DNA of 64,000 nt, from contig CAJQLX010000014.1 of NCBI GenBank assembly GCA_905479265.1, positions 73,082 to 137,081 on the forward strand, read 5' to 3'. The notes below the pieces were generated by a model. The model was not told the origin of the DNA, searched no databases, and was given only the letters and a program-made list of their open reading frames with translations. This DNA comes from an uncultured Alphaproteobacteria bacterium (GTDB lineage Bacteria; Pseudomonadota; Alphaproteobacteria; UBA7985). Numbering within the stretch: the first letter of the stretch is position 1; every line of letters starts with the position of its first letter. The translations under genes and the position numbers were made by a program. Positions 51,835 through 61,729 of the stretch are shown here, piece by piece.

Positions 51835-52497
51835 TTAGTATTGAGACGCCGGGGACAACGTGATTTCAACCCGGCGGTTCTGGGCCTTGCCGTATTCTGT
51901 TGTGTTGGAAGCAATAGGGAAGCGCTCACCAAAACCAACGGCGGACATGCGTGCATACTCAACACCCTGCGCCGACAAAAAGTTGCGCACGGCGCCGGAA
52001 CGCTGGACTGACAGATCCTGATTGTAACTGTCCGATCCGTCGCTATCGGTATGTCCGGCGATTTGAATGGTGGTTTCGGGGTAGTTGATCATCACGTCTG
52101 CAACATTGCCCAAAACCGCAAAAAACGACGGCTTGATTTCGTAGCTTGCCACGTCGAACGTGACTTCTGCTGGCATAATCAAACGCAGGTCATCGCCCTG
52201 GCGCTCGATGGTCACGCCCGTGCCTTCCAGCGACTGGCGCAACTCGCGTTCCTGATAATCCATGTAAGCACCTACACCCGCGCCGACGACACCACCAGCC
52301 AGCGCACCGCGCAGCGCGGCGCGGCCTCGTTCGCCCTCTTCCGCCGTTACGGCACCCACAAGGCCGCCCAACGCGGCACCAATGGCCGTTCCGCCACCGG
52401 TGTTCGTCAGCGACGTTTGGCCCGTGTAAGGATCGGTGGCCACACAGCCACTCAGTACGAACGTCAGGGCGACGGTACTCAGCAAAATCTTTTTCAT
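51835..52497 (-). CDS. OmpA family lipoprotein with glycine-zipper region
   Basis: Lipobox FVLSGC; GGGTAIGAALGGLVGAVTA...GALAGGVVGAGVGAYMD; OmpA domain TTIQIAGHTDSDGSDSYNQDLSVQRSGAVRNFL. Confidence 0.92.
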   Translation of the reverse strand: MKKILLSTVALTFVLSGCVATDPYTGQTSLTNTGGGTAIGAALGGLVGAVTAEEGERGRAALRGALAGGVVGAGVGAYMDYQERELRQSLEGTGVTIERQGDDLRLIMPAEVTFDVASYEIKPSFFAVLGNVADVMINYPETTIQIAGHTDSDGSDSYNQDLSVQRSGAVRNFLSAQGVEYARMSAVGFGERFPIASNTTEYGKAQNRRVEITLSPASQY

Positions 52498-52747
52498 GTT
52501 TGATACTCCAGCATGTGAAGAGCGATCCCGATCTACTGGCTGGTTCAGCAGCCCCCTGCAGGTACGGGATCACCGTAAGACTATTTCACTAAAATGGACT
52601 AAAGGCTTCTGGTTGTCTTTACGACTTTGGCCGCAAAACATTTTCCGCCGTAAATCCTTGTTTCGTTGTGTAACAAACCCGGCAAATTCGGCTATGAGGG
52701 GGCAATAATAAGTTTAAGCGCCCTGATCGAAAGGCCAACGCCCCTCT

Positions 52748-54541
52748 ATGTCTGCTCAAACACCCCTGATTCGTCTCTCTGACCTGTTCCTCCGTCACTC
52801 AGACAAGGACTTGTTCAAAGGCGTAACCATGAGCATTTTCGCCAAGGACCGGATCTGCCTTGTGGGGCGCAATGGAACGGGCAAATCCACGTTGCTGCGC
52901 ATTATTGGCGGGCAAGCGGACTTTGATAAGGGCGAACATTTTGTTCAGCCGGGCACGCGCGTTGGCATTCTGCCCCAAGAGCCAGATTTGTCGGCCTTTG
53001 CCTCCGTCCTCGACTACACCACCAGCGAAGGCGCAGAACCGCACCGGGCCAAGATGTTTCTTGATAGCCTGTCGCTTGCACCAGAACTGGGGACGCAGGG
53101 TTTATCGGGCGGGGAGCAGCGGCGAGCGGCTTTGGCCAAAGCGCTGGCAGAACAGCCCGACGTGCTGTTGCTCGACGAGCCGACCAACCATCTCGACGTC
53201 GATACAATCGAATGGCTGGAAAACGAGATTCGTCGCTTCGAAGGCGCGATCCTGACCATCAGCCACGATCGCCGGTTTCTGGAAACAGTGACGGAGCAAG
53301 TGGCTTGGCTGGATCGGGGGCGGGTTCAGCATTTGGGGAAGAATTACCGGCATTTTGATGCGTGGGCGGAAAAGCTGCTGGAAGACGAAGCTCGGGATTT
53401 GGCCAAACTGAATAAGCTGATCGCCGAAGAAACCCAGTGGTCCCGCGAAGGCATCTCCGCCCGACGCACACGAAACATGGGCCGGATGCGGCGGCTGGAA
53501 TCGCTGCGGCAAGATCGTCGGAACCTTGTTGCGCGTCCGGGTCAAGTTCAGCTGGACAGTGTAACCAGTGGGCAGTCAGGCCGACGCGTGATCGAGGCGA
53601 CAGACATCGCCAAAACCTACGGCGACCGTACCATCATCGCGCCCTTTTCGACCAAAATCATGCGGGGGGACCGGGTTGGGATCATTGGGCCCAATGGCGC
53701 GGGGAAATCGACCTTGATCAAGATGTTGCTGGGGTCGCTTGAACCAGACACGGGCAGCGTGTTTCGTGGCACCAACCTCGAACCTCTGGTGCTTGACCAA
53801 ATGCGAACCACGCTCAAGCCCGGCACGACAGTTTGGGATTATTTGGCCGATGTGGGTGGCGATCAAATCATGGTGCGCGGCCAGCCCCGTCACGTTGTTT
53901 CTTACATGCGAGATTTCTTGTTCAGTGAGCGCGCAGCGCGGGCACCGGTTGAGTCGCTTTCGGGCGGCGAACGAAACCGCCTGACGCTGGCCAAAGGCTT
54001 GGCAAACCCCAGCAACCTGTTGGTTCTTGACGAGCCTACAAACGATCTGGACCTCGAAACGCTGGATTTGCTGCAAGAAATCATCGCGGACTACGATGGC
54101 ACCGTCCTGCTGGTCAGCCACGATCGTGATTTCATCGATCGTCTTGTGACCTCGACCATCCTATTCGACGGCAACGGCGGGCTGTTTGAGTATCCCGGTG
54201 GGTATTCCGACGCCCGGCGACAGCACCAGACGCGGATGAAAGAACAGTTCAACGTTGGAAAGTCGAAATCGGCAAAGAAGGAACCAGATCGAAAGAAGGG
54301 TTCCGCGGAAAAAAGTAAGCTGACCTACGCTGAGAAAATTCGACTGGAAAAGCTACCCAAGGAAATGGAAGCGCTCGAAGCGAATATTGCCAAGGGCGAA
54401 AGCCTGCTGACGGACCCCGATCTCTATGCCCGCGACCCCGATAAGTTCAACCGGATCACGTCCAAGCTCGGTGAGCTGCGCGAAAAGTTGGATGAGGCCG
54501 AAATGGAGTGGTTGGAGCTGGAAGAAAAGGCTGAGGGCTGA
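52748..54541 (+). CDS. ABC-F family ATPase (Uup-like)
   Basis: Two ABC cassettes (GRNGTGKSTLLRII / GPNGAGKSTLIKML; LSGGEQRRAALAKAL / LSGGERNRLTLAKGL) and C-terminal coiled coil. Confidence 0.94.
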   Translation: MSAQTPLIRLSDLFLRHSDKDLFKGVTMSIFAKDRICLVGRNGTGKSTLLRIIGGQADFDKGEHFVQPGTRVGILPQEPDLSAFASVLDYTTSEGAEPHRAKMFLDSLSLAPELGTQGLSGGEQRRAALAKALAEQPDVLLLDEPTNHLDVDTIEWLENEIRRFEGAILTISHDRRFLETVTEQVAWLDRGRVQHLGKNYRHFDAWAEKLLEDEARDLAKLNKLIAEETQWSREGISARRTRNMGRMRRLESLRQDRRNLVARPGQVQLDSVTSGQSGRRVIEATDIAKTYGDRTIIAPFSTKIMRGDRVGIIGPNGAGKSTLIKMLLGSLEPDTGSVFRGTNLEPLVLDQMRTTLKPGTTVWDYLADVGGDQIMVRGQPRHVVSYMRDFLFSERAARAPVESLSGGERNRLTLAKGLANPSNLLVLDEPTNDLDLETLDLLQEIIADYDGTVLLVSHDRDFIDRLVTSTILFDGNGGLFEYPGGYSDARRQHQTRMKEQFNVGKSKSAKKEPDRKKGSAEKSKLTYAEKIRLEKLPKEMEALEANIAKGESLLTDPDLYARDPDKFNRITSKLGELREKLDEAEMEWLELEEKAEG

Positions 54542-54586
54542 TTGCGAAGGGCTGCGCGCTAGCCTGCCGCCGTATCACGCTTGGTT

Positions 54587-55192
54587 TTACCAGAGCGACT
54601 CAACCGCCCGCTTGGGCCAAGCCCGGTCGTATTCTTCACCGCCAACCGCCCCGTCGGTCATGTTGGCAAGGATTTGTCCTGCGCTGGGCAAATCAACCAC
54701 CGCCTCGATACCGTCCCACAGTTTCGAGCGGATGAGCGCGCGCGAGCACTGGAAGAAGACCGCATCGATTGTCACCACAATGGCTGAACGCGGCGGTTTT
54801 CCAGCTTCGGCTAAGCCGTCCAGCACCGCTTGATCGGCTGTCAAAAAAGCCTTTCCGTTCACCCGAATGATGGTTGAAGAACCGGGAATCAGAAACATCA
54901 GCGACACCCGCGGATCCCGCAAAATGTTGCGCAGGCTGTCGATGCGGTTGTTGCCTCGACGATCGGGGATGAGCAGGGTTTTGTCGTCATGAATATGCGC
55001 AACTGGACCTTTATCGCCGCGCGGACTGCAATCAGTCCCCTCCGGCCCCACGGTGGTCAGCGCCATAAATCGCGCGATCCGGATAAAGGCGGCGTAGTCT
55101 TCGGTCAGCCGGTCCGTCTCTTTTTTCAATGCCGCCGGGCTTGCTTCACCATAGAGCGCGGATAGCTCTTCCATCGTCTGTATCGACTTCAT
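54587..55192 (-). CDS. Pyridoxamine 5'-phosphate oxidase family FMN-binding protein
   Basis: FMALTTVGPEGTDCSPRGDKGPVAHIHDDKTLLIPDRRGNNRIDSLRNIL matches the PNPOx-like split-barrel family. Confidence 0.87.
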   Translation of the reverse strand: MKSIQTMEELSALYGEASPAALKKETDRLTEDYAAFIRIARFMALTTVGPEGTDCSPRGDKGPVAHIHDDKTLLIPDRRGNNRIDSLRNILRDPRVSLMFLIPGSSTIIRVNGKAFLTADQAVLDGLAEAGKPPRSAIVVTIDAVFFQCSRALIRSKLWDGIEAVVDLPSAGQILANMTDGAVGGEEYDRAWPKRAVESLW

Positions 55193-55293
55193 GCTTGAAT
55201 GGGCCTCCTGCCCTCCCCCCAATAGGTCTTGGGTTCTTATACCATTCTGGCCTAAACACGGGGCTCAAACCATAGCACGTTGAGCATCACACC

Positions 55294-56901
55294 ATGGCTT
55301 TGCTTCAAGAAGAGGTCGCGAACCGGCGCACCTTTGCCATTATTTCTCACCCCGATGCGGGCAAGACCACGCTGACGGAAAAGCTGTTGCTGTTCGGTGG
55401 CGCGATTCAGCTGGCTGGTGCCGTTAAGGCTAAGGGCGATGCGCGACGCGGGGCGACGTCTGATTGGATGAAAGTTGAGCGCGAACGCGGGATTTCCGTC
55501 ACGTCGTCGGTGATGACGTACGCCTACAAGGACTGCGTTTTCAATCTGTTGGATACGCCGGGTCACGGTGACTTTTCCGAAGATACCTACCGGACCCTGA
55601 CCGCCGTAGATTCGGCTGTGATGGTGATTGACGCGGCTAAAGGCATCGAGGCCCAGACGCTCAAGCTGTTTGAAGTGTGCCGCCTGCGCGATGTTCCGAT
55701 CGTTACTTTCGTCAACAAGCTCGACCGTGAAGCGCGGGAGACGTTTGAAATCCTTGACGAGATTGAACAAACACTCGCGCTGGACGTTTCACCAGCGTCT
55801 TGGCCCATCGGAATGGGTCGGCAGTTCAAAGGCTGTTACGACCTGCTCAACGACCAATTCATCCCCGTACACAATGACTCCAAGGGCGAGATGCCCCGTG
55901 ACGGTTTGAAGGTTTCAGGCGTTGATGACCCCGCGCTGGCCGATGTACTGGACAGCAGCGAGATTGACGCCCTGCAAGAAGGCGCGGATATGGCCAAAGA
56001 GCTGTGCCCGCCGTTTGACTTGGAAGCCTACCGCCAAGGCACGTTAACGCCTGTGTACTTCGGCTCCGCGCTCAACAATTTTGGGGTTCGCGAATTGCTG
56101 GACGGCTTGGCCAAGTCAGCCCCATCGCCGCGCCCACAAGCGGCTGTTATCAAGGGCGAAAAGACGGAAATTGAGCCAACGGCCAAAAAAGTCAGCGGTT
56201 TTGTCTTCAAGATCCAAGCCAACATGGACCCAAAGCACAGAGACCGGATTGCCTTCATGCGGCTGGCCAGTGGGCATTTCAAAAAGGGTATGAAGCTCAG
56301 CCATTTGCGTTCAGGCAAGCAAATGACCATGCACAACCCACAACTGTTCCTCGCCCAAGACCGCGCCACAGCGGAAGAGGCCTTTGCCGGAGACATCATT
56401 GGCATCCCCAACCACGGCAACTTGCGGATTGGTGATGCACTGACGGAAGGACAGGATTTGTCCTTTACCGGCATTCCATCGTTTGCGCCTGAATTGCTCC
56501 AGTCCGTTCGCCCGGTTGACCCGATGAAGGCGAAGCACTTGGGCAAGGCGCTGTTCCAACTGGCCGAAGAAGGCGCAGCGCGGGTGTTTAAACGGGTGCT
56601 GGGCTCGGATTGGATTGTTGGTGTTGTGGGCGCCTTGCAGTTTGACGTTCTGGCGGATCGCATTCGGACTGAATACGAAATTCCCGTTAATTTTGAGCAA
56701 GTTAACCTAATGACAGCACGCTGGCTGCGCGCAGATGATCCTGCGATGCTCAAGAAAATTGTTGAGGAAAACCGGGGTGATATGGCCGCGGACCATAACG
56801 AAATCCCCGTATTTCTGGCGCGAAACGCCTGGCACTTGGACCGGGCACAAGATGACTACAAGGACGTAAACTTCCTCAAAACCATTGAGCAAGAAGTCTA
56901 A
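55294..56901 (+). CDS. prfC: Peptide chain release factor 3
   Basis: AIISHPDAGKTTLTEKLLLFGGAIQLAGAVKAKG, ERGISVTSSVM, NLLDTPGHGDFSEDTYRTLTAVDSA. Confidence 0.97.
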   Translation: MALLQEEVANRRTFAIISHPDAGKTTLTEKLLLFGGAIQLAGAVKAKGDARRGATSDWMKVERERGISVTSSVMTYAYKDCVFNLLDTPGHGDFSEDTYRTLTAVDSAVMVIDAAKGIEAQTLKLFEVCRLRDVPIVTFVNKLDREARETFEILDEIEQTLALDVSPASWPIGMGRQFKGCYDLLNDQFIPVHNDSKGEMPRDGLKVSGVDDPALADVLDSSEIDALQEGADMAKELCPPFDLEAYRQGTLTPVYFGSALNNFGVRELLDGLAKSAPSPRPQAAVIKGEKTEIEPTAKKVSGFVFKIQANMDPKHRDRIAFMRLASGHFKKGMKLSHLRSGKQMTMHNPQLFLAQDRATAEEAFAGDIIGIPNHGNLRIGDALTEGQDLSFTGIPSFAPELLQSVRPVDPMKAKHLGKALFQLAEEGAARVFKRVLGSDWIVGVVGALQFDVLADRIRTEYEIPVNFEQVNLMTARWLRADDPAMLKKIVEENRGDMAADHNEIPVFLARNAWHLDRAQDDYKDVNFLKTIEQEV

Positions 56902-57230
56902 TGAGCCGCAGCGCTGATTTTGGTGATCTGCCCATTGGGATGGCCATCAGCGCTGCGCAACGGCTGCACACGGCCGATAGCCTGGGATTTTACGTCCGGC
57001 AAAAAGGCGACCCGGACCGGGGTTTGCTGGTCCTCTATTTCGAGGATGAAGATACGCTTTTGACCCAAGAGCGAGACTTCGACACCGACCGATTGATTTG
57101 GCGAGAATCCAAGATGATTCGACCCGACGCGCTGGAACACTTATCTCGCATTCAGGGCAATGATCCAGACGCGTGGATCATTGAAATCGACGGAAGTCTT
57201 GAAAAAAACCCATTTGCGCGCTTGGGATAA
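56901..57230 (+). CDS. DUF1491-like protein
   Basis: 109 aa; RQKGDPDRGLLVLYF and NDPDAWIIEIDG resemble the DUF1491 pattern; start overlaps the prfC stop. Confidence 0.55.
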   Translation: MSRSADFGDLPIGMAISAAQRLHTADSLGFYVRQKGDPDRGLLVLYFEDEDTLLTQERDFDTDRLIWRESKMIRPDALEHLSRIQGNDPDAWIIEIDGSLEKNPFARLG

Positions 57231-57291
57231 ATGCCTCAGAGCGCTAAAGCTATAGAAACGCTAGAAAAAAGCCTGAAGGATCAATCTGTCT

Positions 57292-59460
57292 ATGAGTCGT
57301 TCAATCCTCGCCCTACTCGCGGTCTTGGTCTTGTGTGTCGGAGGCATTATTGGGTGGGTCACTCGCGGCAGTGACTTTGGCGCCAACCTCGCTGCGGGCG
57401 ATCAAGGCCAGAACAGCGGGTTTGTTCAGGTGTCTGCACCAGAGCAAGCCCAGTTGGTCAGCGTCATGGACGCGCTGGATGTACCGGCAACGCCCCAGTC
57501 GGGGCTGTCAGGCAACAATCTCGTCAACATCAGCGCTGCGCTGTCTGCGCTTCAAGACAAATCCAACGAAGTCGCAGCCGCCTTTGCTGAGCGCGATCAG
57601 GCGATTGAAGCGGTACGGCTGGAAGCACAGGCCGCTTTCCAACAGAAAGAGGCCGATTTGACGGCTCTATTGGCTGTTGAGCGGAAAGATCTGCTGGGGC
57701 TTGTCAGCGCGCTTGAAGGCGATGTTGATGCGCGAGAAGCGGAACTGGCCGCCGAGCAGCAATCGGCTGCGGAAACACAGCAGAAATACGATGAAATCTT
57801 GGGCGAAGTAACGGCGCTGCAGCTAGAGCGCGATGCCTTGGCAGCGGAGAAATCCCGCCTTTCTGATATGGTCTCCGTCGCTGAAGAGCGCCTTGCCGCC
57901 ATCGGTGACGCCGATAGCATCACGCTGATCGTTGATCGTCGCGCGTTGGAGAAGGATTTGGCCGACGCGAAAGCGGAGAAAACTGTTTTACAGCAAACGC
58001 TGTCCGATCTGCTGTCCCAAATCGATGCGGCCAAAGGGGAATTGGATGATCTGGCCAACGAGCAGCAAAGCGGCCAACGCTTGCTTGAGGCCGTGCGCCT
58101 CGAAGGTCAGCGGCTCCTATCCCGCCAAGAAGCAGCAGAAGCCGCTTTAGTGCCGGCGGAAGAAGCCGTGTATGAGGCGCAAACCATTGCGGAAAACCTT
58201 CGCATTGAAGCGGCCGCTCTGCGGTCTGAAATTGCTGCGAAAGTTAAAGACCGCGAAAACATCATTGCGGCCATTGGCACCTTTGGCGCGACAGTGGCCG
58301 AGAGCGGCCAAGTCCTGATCAACGGTGAAGCCATTACCCCCGAAGTGGCGGTTGCAACGCTCAAGCGGACGTTGGTGCGGGAGCAGGAAGCGCGCGGACG
58401 GCTGATCGAGACCCAAACCCAGCTCGAAGACCTGGCGCAGGAACGCGCCGATCTGGATGAAACCATCGGCCAACAAGTTGAGCAACGTGCCGCCCTGCTC
58501 GCAGCAGAAGCCAAAGCAGCCATTGCAGAAGCTGAGGCACAAGTCGCGGCGATGCAGGCGAAACTACTGACGGAAGCATCCGACCGCGAACGCGAATTGG
58601 AACAGCAACTGGTCCAGTTGGAAGCCGACATGAGCGCACAAATCGCAACGCAAGTCGCACAACGCGTGAGCGAGGCGCTGGCGGCGTCCATCAACTCGAC
58701 CGAAGCCGCGCTGAGCACCGAAGCGGAGGCCCGCGCACAAGCACAGTATGAGGCCGAAAAAGCACGCCTGATCGAAGATATTCAAGCGGAAGCAAACACG
58801 CGATTGGAAAGCCAACGCGCGACGCTGGTTTCCCGCTTCAACGAGCAAGTTGAAAACCGCGCGTCTGCACTGGCGCAGGAACTGGCTGAACGCCTGATGG
58901 CCAACAGGGCGGTTCAATCGACCATCGGCGGCACGGACGTCCTGTCAGTAACAACAGCGGCCCTGTCATCTGATACGAACGACTTGGACCAGCGCGCGGC
59001 CATGGCCGATATCCGCGAGCGGCTCTACTCCCGACTTGTGACCGCTACGGCCAACGAATTTGGCTACGTCCCTCGTGTGGTGGGCGAGCGCTTGCTGCTT
59101 GCGTCAAACGGCCTGTTCCCGGTTGGCTCGCCCAATCTGTCCCGCGAAGGACAGGAAGAGCTGCAAATCTTTGGACAGCAGCTTGAGCGCATTCTCCGGG
59201 AGCTGGATGATGATGAATTCATGATTCGGGTCGACGGGCACGCGGACATCAAGCCTTACCTGTTCTCGCCCTATGGCAACTGGGAACTGTCCTCAGAACG
59301 GGCTGTGAGCGTGGTTGAATACCTGATTGAAAACACCGCCATTCCCGCCAGCCGATTGATGGTCGCGGCCTTTGGCGAGCATCAGCCGTTGGTTGAGGGC
59401 GATGACGAGGCCGCCCAGCAGCAGAACCGCCGGATCGAGTTCAAGCTGGTCCGCCGCTAA
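57292..59460 (+). CDS. Membrane-anchored long coiled-coil protein with C-terminal OmpA/MotB domain
   Basis: N-terminal TM; about 500 aa of Ala/Glu/Gln-rich coiled coil; C-terminal IRVDGHADIKPYL...NWELSSERAVSVVEYLI...GEHQPLVEGDDEAAQQQNRRIEFKL. Confidence 0.83.
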   Translation: MSRSILALLAVLVLCVGGIIGWVTRGSDFGANLAAGDQGQNSGFVQVSAPEQAQLVSVMDALDVPATPQSGLSGNNLVNISAALSALQDKSNEVAAAFAERDQAIEAVRLEAQAAFQQKEADLTALLAVERKDLLGLVSALEGDVDAREAELAAEQQSAAETQQKYDEILGEVTALQLERDALAAEKSRLSDMVSVAEERLAAIGDADSITLIVDRRALEKDLADAKAEKTVLQQTLSDLLSQIDAAKGELDDLANEQQSGQRLLEAVRLEGQRLLSRQEAAEAALVPAEEAVYEAQTIAENLRIEAAALRSEIAAKVKDRENIIAAIGTFGATVAESGQVLINGEAITPEVAVATLKRTLVREQEARGRLIETQTQLEDLAQERADLDETIGQQVEQRAALLAAEAKAAIAEAEAQVAAMQAKLLTEASDRERELEQQLVQLEADMSAQIATQVAQRVSEALAASINSTEAALSTEAEARAQAQYEAEKARLIEDIQAEANTRLESQRATLVSRFNEQVENRASALAQELAERLMANRAVQSTIGGTDVLSVTTAALSSDTNDLDQRAAMADIRERLYSRLVTATANEFGYVPRVVGERLLLASNGLFPVGSPNLSREGQEELQIFGQQLERILRELDDDEFMIRVDGHADIKPYLFSPYGNWELSSERAVSVVEYLIENTAIPASRLMVAAFGEHQPLVEGDDEAAQQQNRRIEFKLVRR

Positions 59461-59466
59461 ACGGGC

Positions 59467-60927
59467 TCAAGCCCCTGCTGTGACAAGAGCATGGGAACCG
59501 TCGTCGGCGGTTTCTGGCTCCAGCGCGTAGGCCGAAGCCATGGCGTCGGTCTGCGTCAACTTTTCAGCAAACAGTGACCAGTCGTCGTTCTCCGCAATCG
59601 GAGCCCACAGCGCTTCGATCTCGTCGTAAGCCAACGAGCACGCCGCGCTGTTGCTGAAATAGGGATGATCGAGCCGATCAGCGTCCACCGGCTCGAAGTC
59701 TTTTGCACGGCTTCGAACGTCTTCCCACGCGTCCCCTGCGGGCCATTCACGCCCCCCAAACGCCCGGTGTAGGGCGTCGTCCAAGGGGATGGCCGTCGTG
59801 CGTAACGTTGACAGCAGGTTTTGCAGGAATGGCTGATCGAGCTCCCTGCGCCCGGTCGACGCCAGCCCAAGCCGCCGGAGTAATCTGTCCTCCACCGCGT
59901 CAGACAGCGAACTGCTGTAGCCCTTGAGCGCTTCGATGATGGCGTCTTGATCTGCGATCGTGACCAGCACCGATGCCAGCTGTTGCACGTTCCAGTAAAC
60001 CGCCTCTGGCTGACGACCAAAGGCATACAAACCGCTGTGGTCAAAGTAGGCCGCAACTTTGTTCGGATCCATCGTCTCCAGAAAACGGAAAGGACCGTAA
60101 TCAAAGCTCTCACCGGTGATGTTGATGTTGTCCGTATTCAGCACGCCATGGACGAAACCAGCGGCAAACCAGTCTGCAACCGTATGCGCACAATTGCGCC
60201 CGACCCAGCGCAGAAACAGCGGTGCCGCCATCTTCGCCCCTGCGCCGCCTTCGTCTTCATAGGCCGCTTTATGGATCGCAGGTGCATAGGTTGCGCAGGC
60301 GTATTTCAGCAGGGCTTCGAGCTTGTCTTGCTCCTGCAGGAAATAAGGACGCTGGAAGGATCCAATGCGGATATGGCCGTGTGACAGTCGGGTCATGACC
60401 GCGCTGCGGGTCGGCGATGGCTCGTCACCACGGTGCAAGGCCTCCCCCGTTTCGACCAAGGCGAAGGTCTTGGACGTGTTAACGCCCAAGGCCTCCAACC
60501 GCGTCGTTGCCAGAACCTCGCGCACCCCGCCCTTGAGCGTTAAGCGGCCATCCCCTGCGCGGCTGAACGGTGTCTGCCCCGATCCTTTGGTGCCAAAGTC
60601 CAACAGCCGCCCTGCCCCCGGCTCTCGCATCTGTGCGAACAGGAAGCCGCGACCATCGCCCAGATCCGGGTTGTAATGCCGGAATTGATGCCCGTGATAC
60701 TTGAGCGCCAAGGGTTGCGGCAGTGAGCCTTCAAAGGGTTTAAAGCGGCCAAAATGCTCAATCCATTGCTGCTCACTCAGCCCCTGCAAACCAACCTTCT
60801 CCGCCCAATCATGATTGGCGTAACGCAAGATTGTTTTGGGGAAGTCTGCGGCATCCACTGGGGCAAAAAAGCCTTCGCCCAGCGAAAGATGATTGCGTGC
60901 GGGTTCAAACGCCTTGGGGTCAGTCAC
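59467..60927 (-). CDS. selO: Protein adenylyltransferase SelO (YdiU/UPF0061)
   Basis: ALKYHGHQFRHYNPDLGDGRGFLFAQ, KGSGQTPFSRAGDGRLTLKGGVRE, FVHGVLNTDNINITGESFDYGPF. Confidence 0.95.
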   Translation of the reverse strand: MTDPKAFEPARNHLSLGEGFFAPVDAADFPKTILRYANHDWAEKVGLQGLSEQQWIEHFGRFKPFEGSLPQPLALKYHGHQFRHYNPDLGDGRGFLFAQMREPGAGRLLDFGTKGSGQTPFSRAGDGRLTLKGGVREVLATTRLEALGVNTSKTFALVETGEALHRGDEPSPTRSAVMTRLSHGHIRIGSFQRPYFLQEQDKLEALLKYACATYAPAIHKAAYEDEGGAGAKMAAPLFLRWVGRNCAHTVADWFAAGFVHGVLNTDNINITGESFDYGPFRFLETMDPNKVAAYFDHSGLYAFGRQPEAVYWNVQQLASVLVTIADQDAIIEALKGYSSSLSDAVEDRLLRRLGLASTGRRELDQPFLQNLLSTLRTTAIPLDDALHRAFGGREWPAGDAWEDVRSRAKDFEPVDADRLDHPYFSNSAACSLAYDEIEALWAPIAENDDWSLFAEKLTQTDAMASAYALEPETADDGSHALVTAGA

Positions 60928-60965
60928 AACAAATCCAATGTGCTTCCGTTCGGAACAAGAACCAT

Positions 60966-61637
60966 CTAGTTCAACGTCGCCGTCGCAATGACCACGTCAT
61001 ATTCCGCGTTCCAAATAACCAGCGATCGATAGAGCGTCGGACGATCATCACTGCTGGTTACGGTGTCCGGGTTAATGGGAATGTTCCGGCTGCCTTGAAA
61101 CCGATCCATGGAAGCCAAGAACCGGTATCCATTCGCGCGGATATCTTTAGCATGCCTTGGGGCTCGGGCTTTGGAAAGAGCAATTCTGTAGCCGGGGCCA
61201 ACGGGTACATCGAAGTTTTCCAAGCGGAAGAAAAACAAATCATGGCCGGGAATGAAGTACAATTTCACGGAACCAACGACATCATTCGGTTCTGTTGGCG
61301 CCATCAAAGCACCCTGTCGTAGCTTGAAGAACTCCTTGGCCTCAACGCCTTCAAAGGCGGCGAGCTCGTGTAAAATGGGTTCATCATCGTAGCTGGCCAT
61401 ATAGCCCGCGACGGCCTCTTCCCACGTGACCGAAGCCAGAGTTTGAGACGGGGCGGCGGGGGCGATAGAGTTTGACGTATTGGCTTCGCGCTCAGCCTGC
61501 ATTTGCGCACTGGTTGACCAGACGGGCTGGACCGCAAAGACAAAGCCAAGAACAGCCGCAATCGACGCCATGAGCGCGGCAACACTCAGCGAAATAAAAG
61601 CGCGACGTACTTTGAGCCTTTGGATGCTTTTATCCAT
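60966..61637 (-). CDS. Membrane-anchored protein with DM13-like domain
   Basis: Single N-terminal TM; C-terminal FFFRLENFDVPVGPGYRIALSKA...SLVIWNAEYDVVIATATL resembles DM13. Confidence 0.5.
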   Translation of the reverse strand: MDKSIQRLKVRRAFISLSVAALMASIAAVLGFVFAVQPVWSTSAQMQAEREANTSNSIAPAAPSQTLASVTWEEAVAGYMASYDDEPILHELAAFEGVEAKEFFKLRQGALMAPTEPNDVVGSVKLYFIPGHDLFFFRLENFDVPVGPGYRIALSKARAPRHAKDIRANGYRFLASMDRFQGSRNIPINPDTVTSSDDRPTLYRSLVIWNAEYDVVIATATLN

Positions 61638-61729
61638 TCTTCGAGCAAGGTCATGACAACACTGCGAAAGATTAGTGCGCCGCAGTGGTTGAATTAAGGC
61701 AGAGCCTGAACGTCCACTACTACCCTTAT

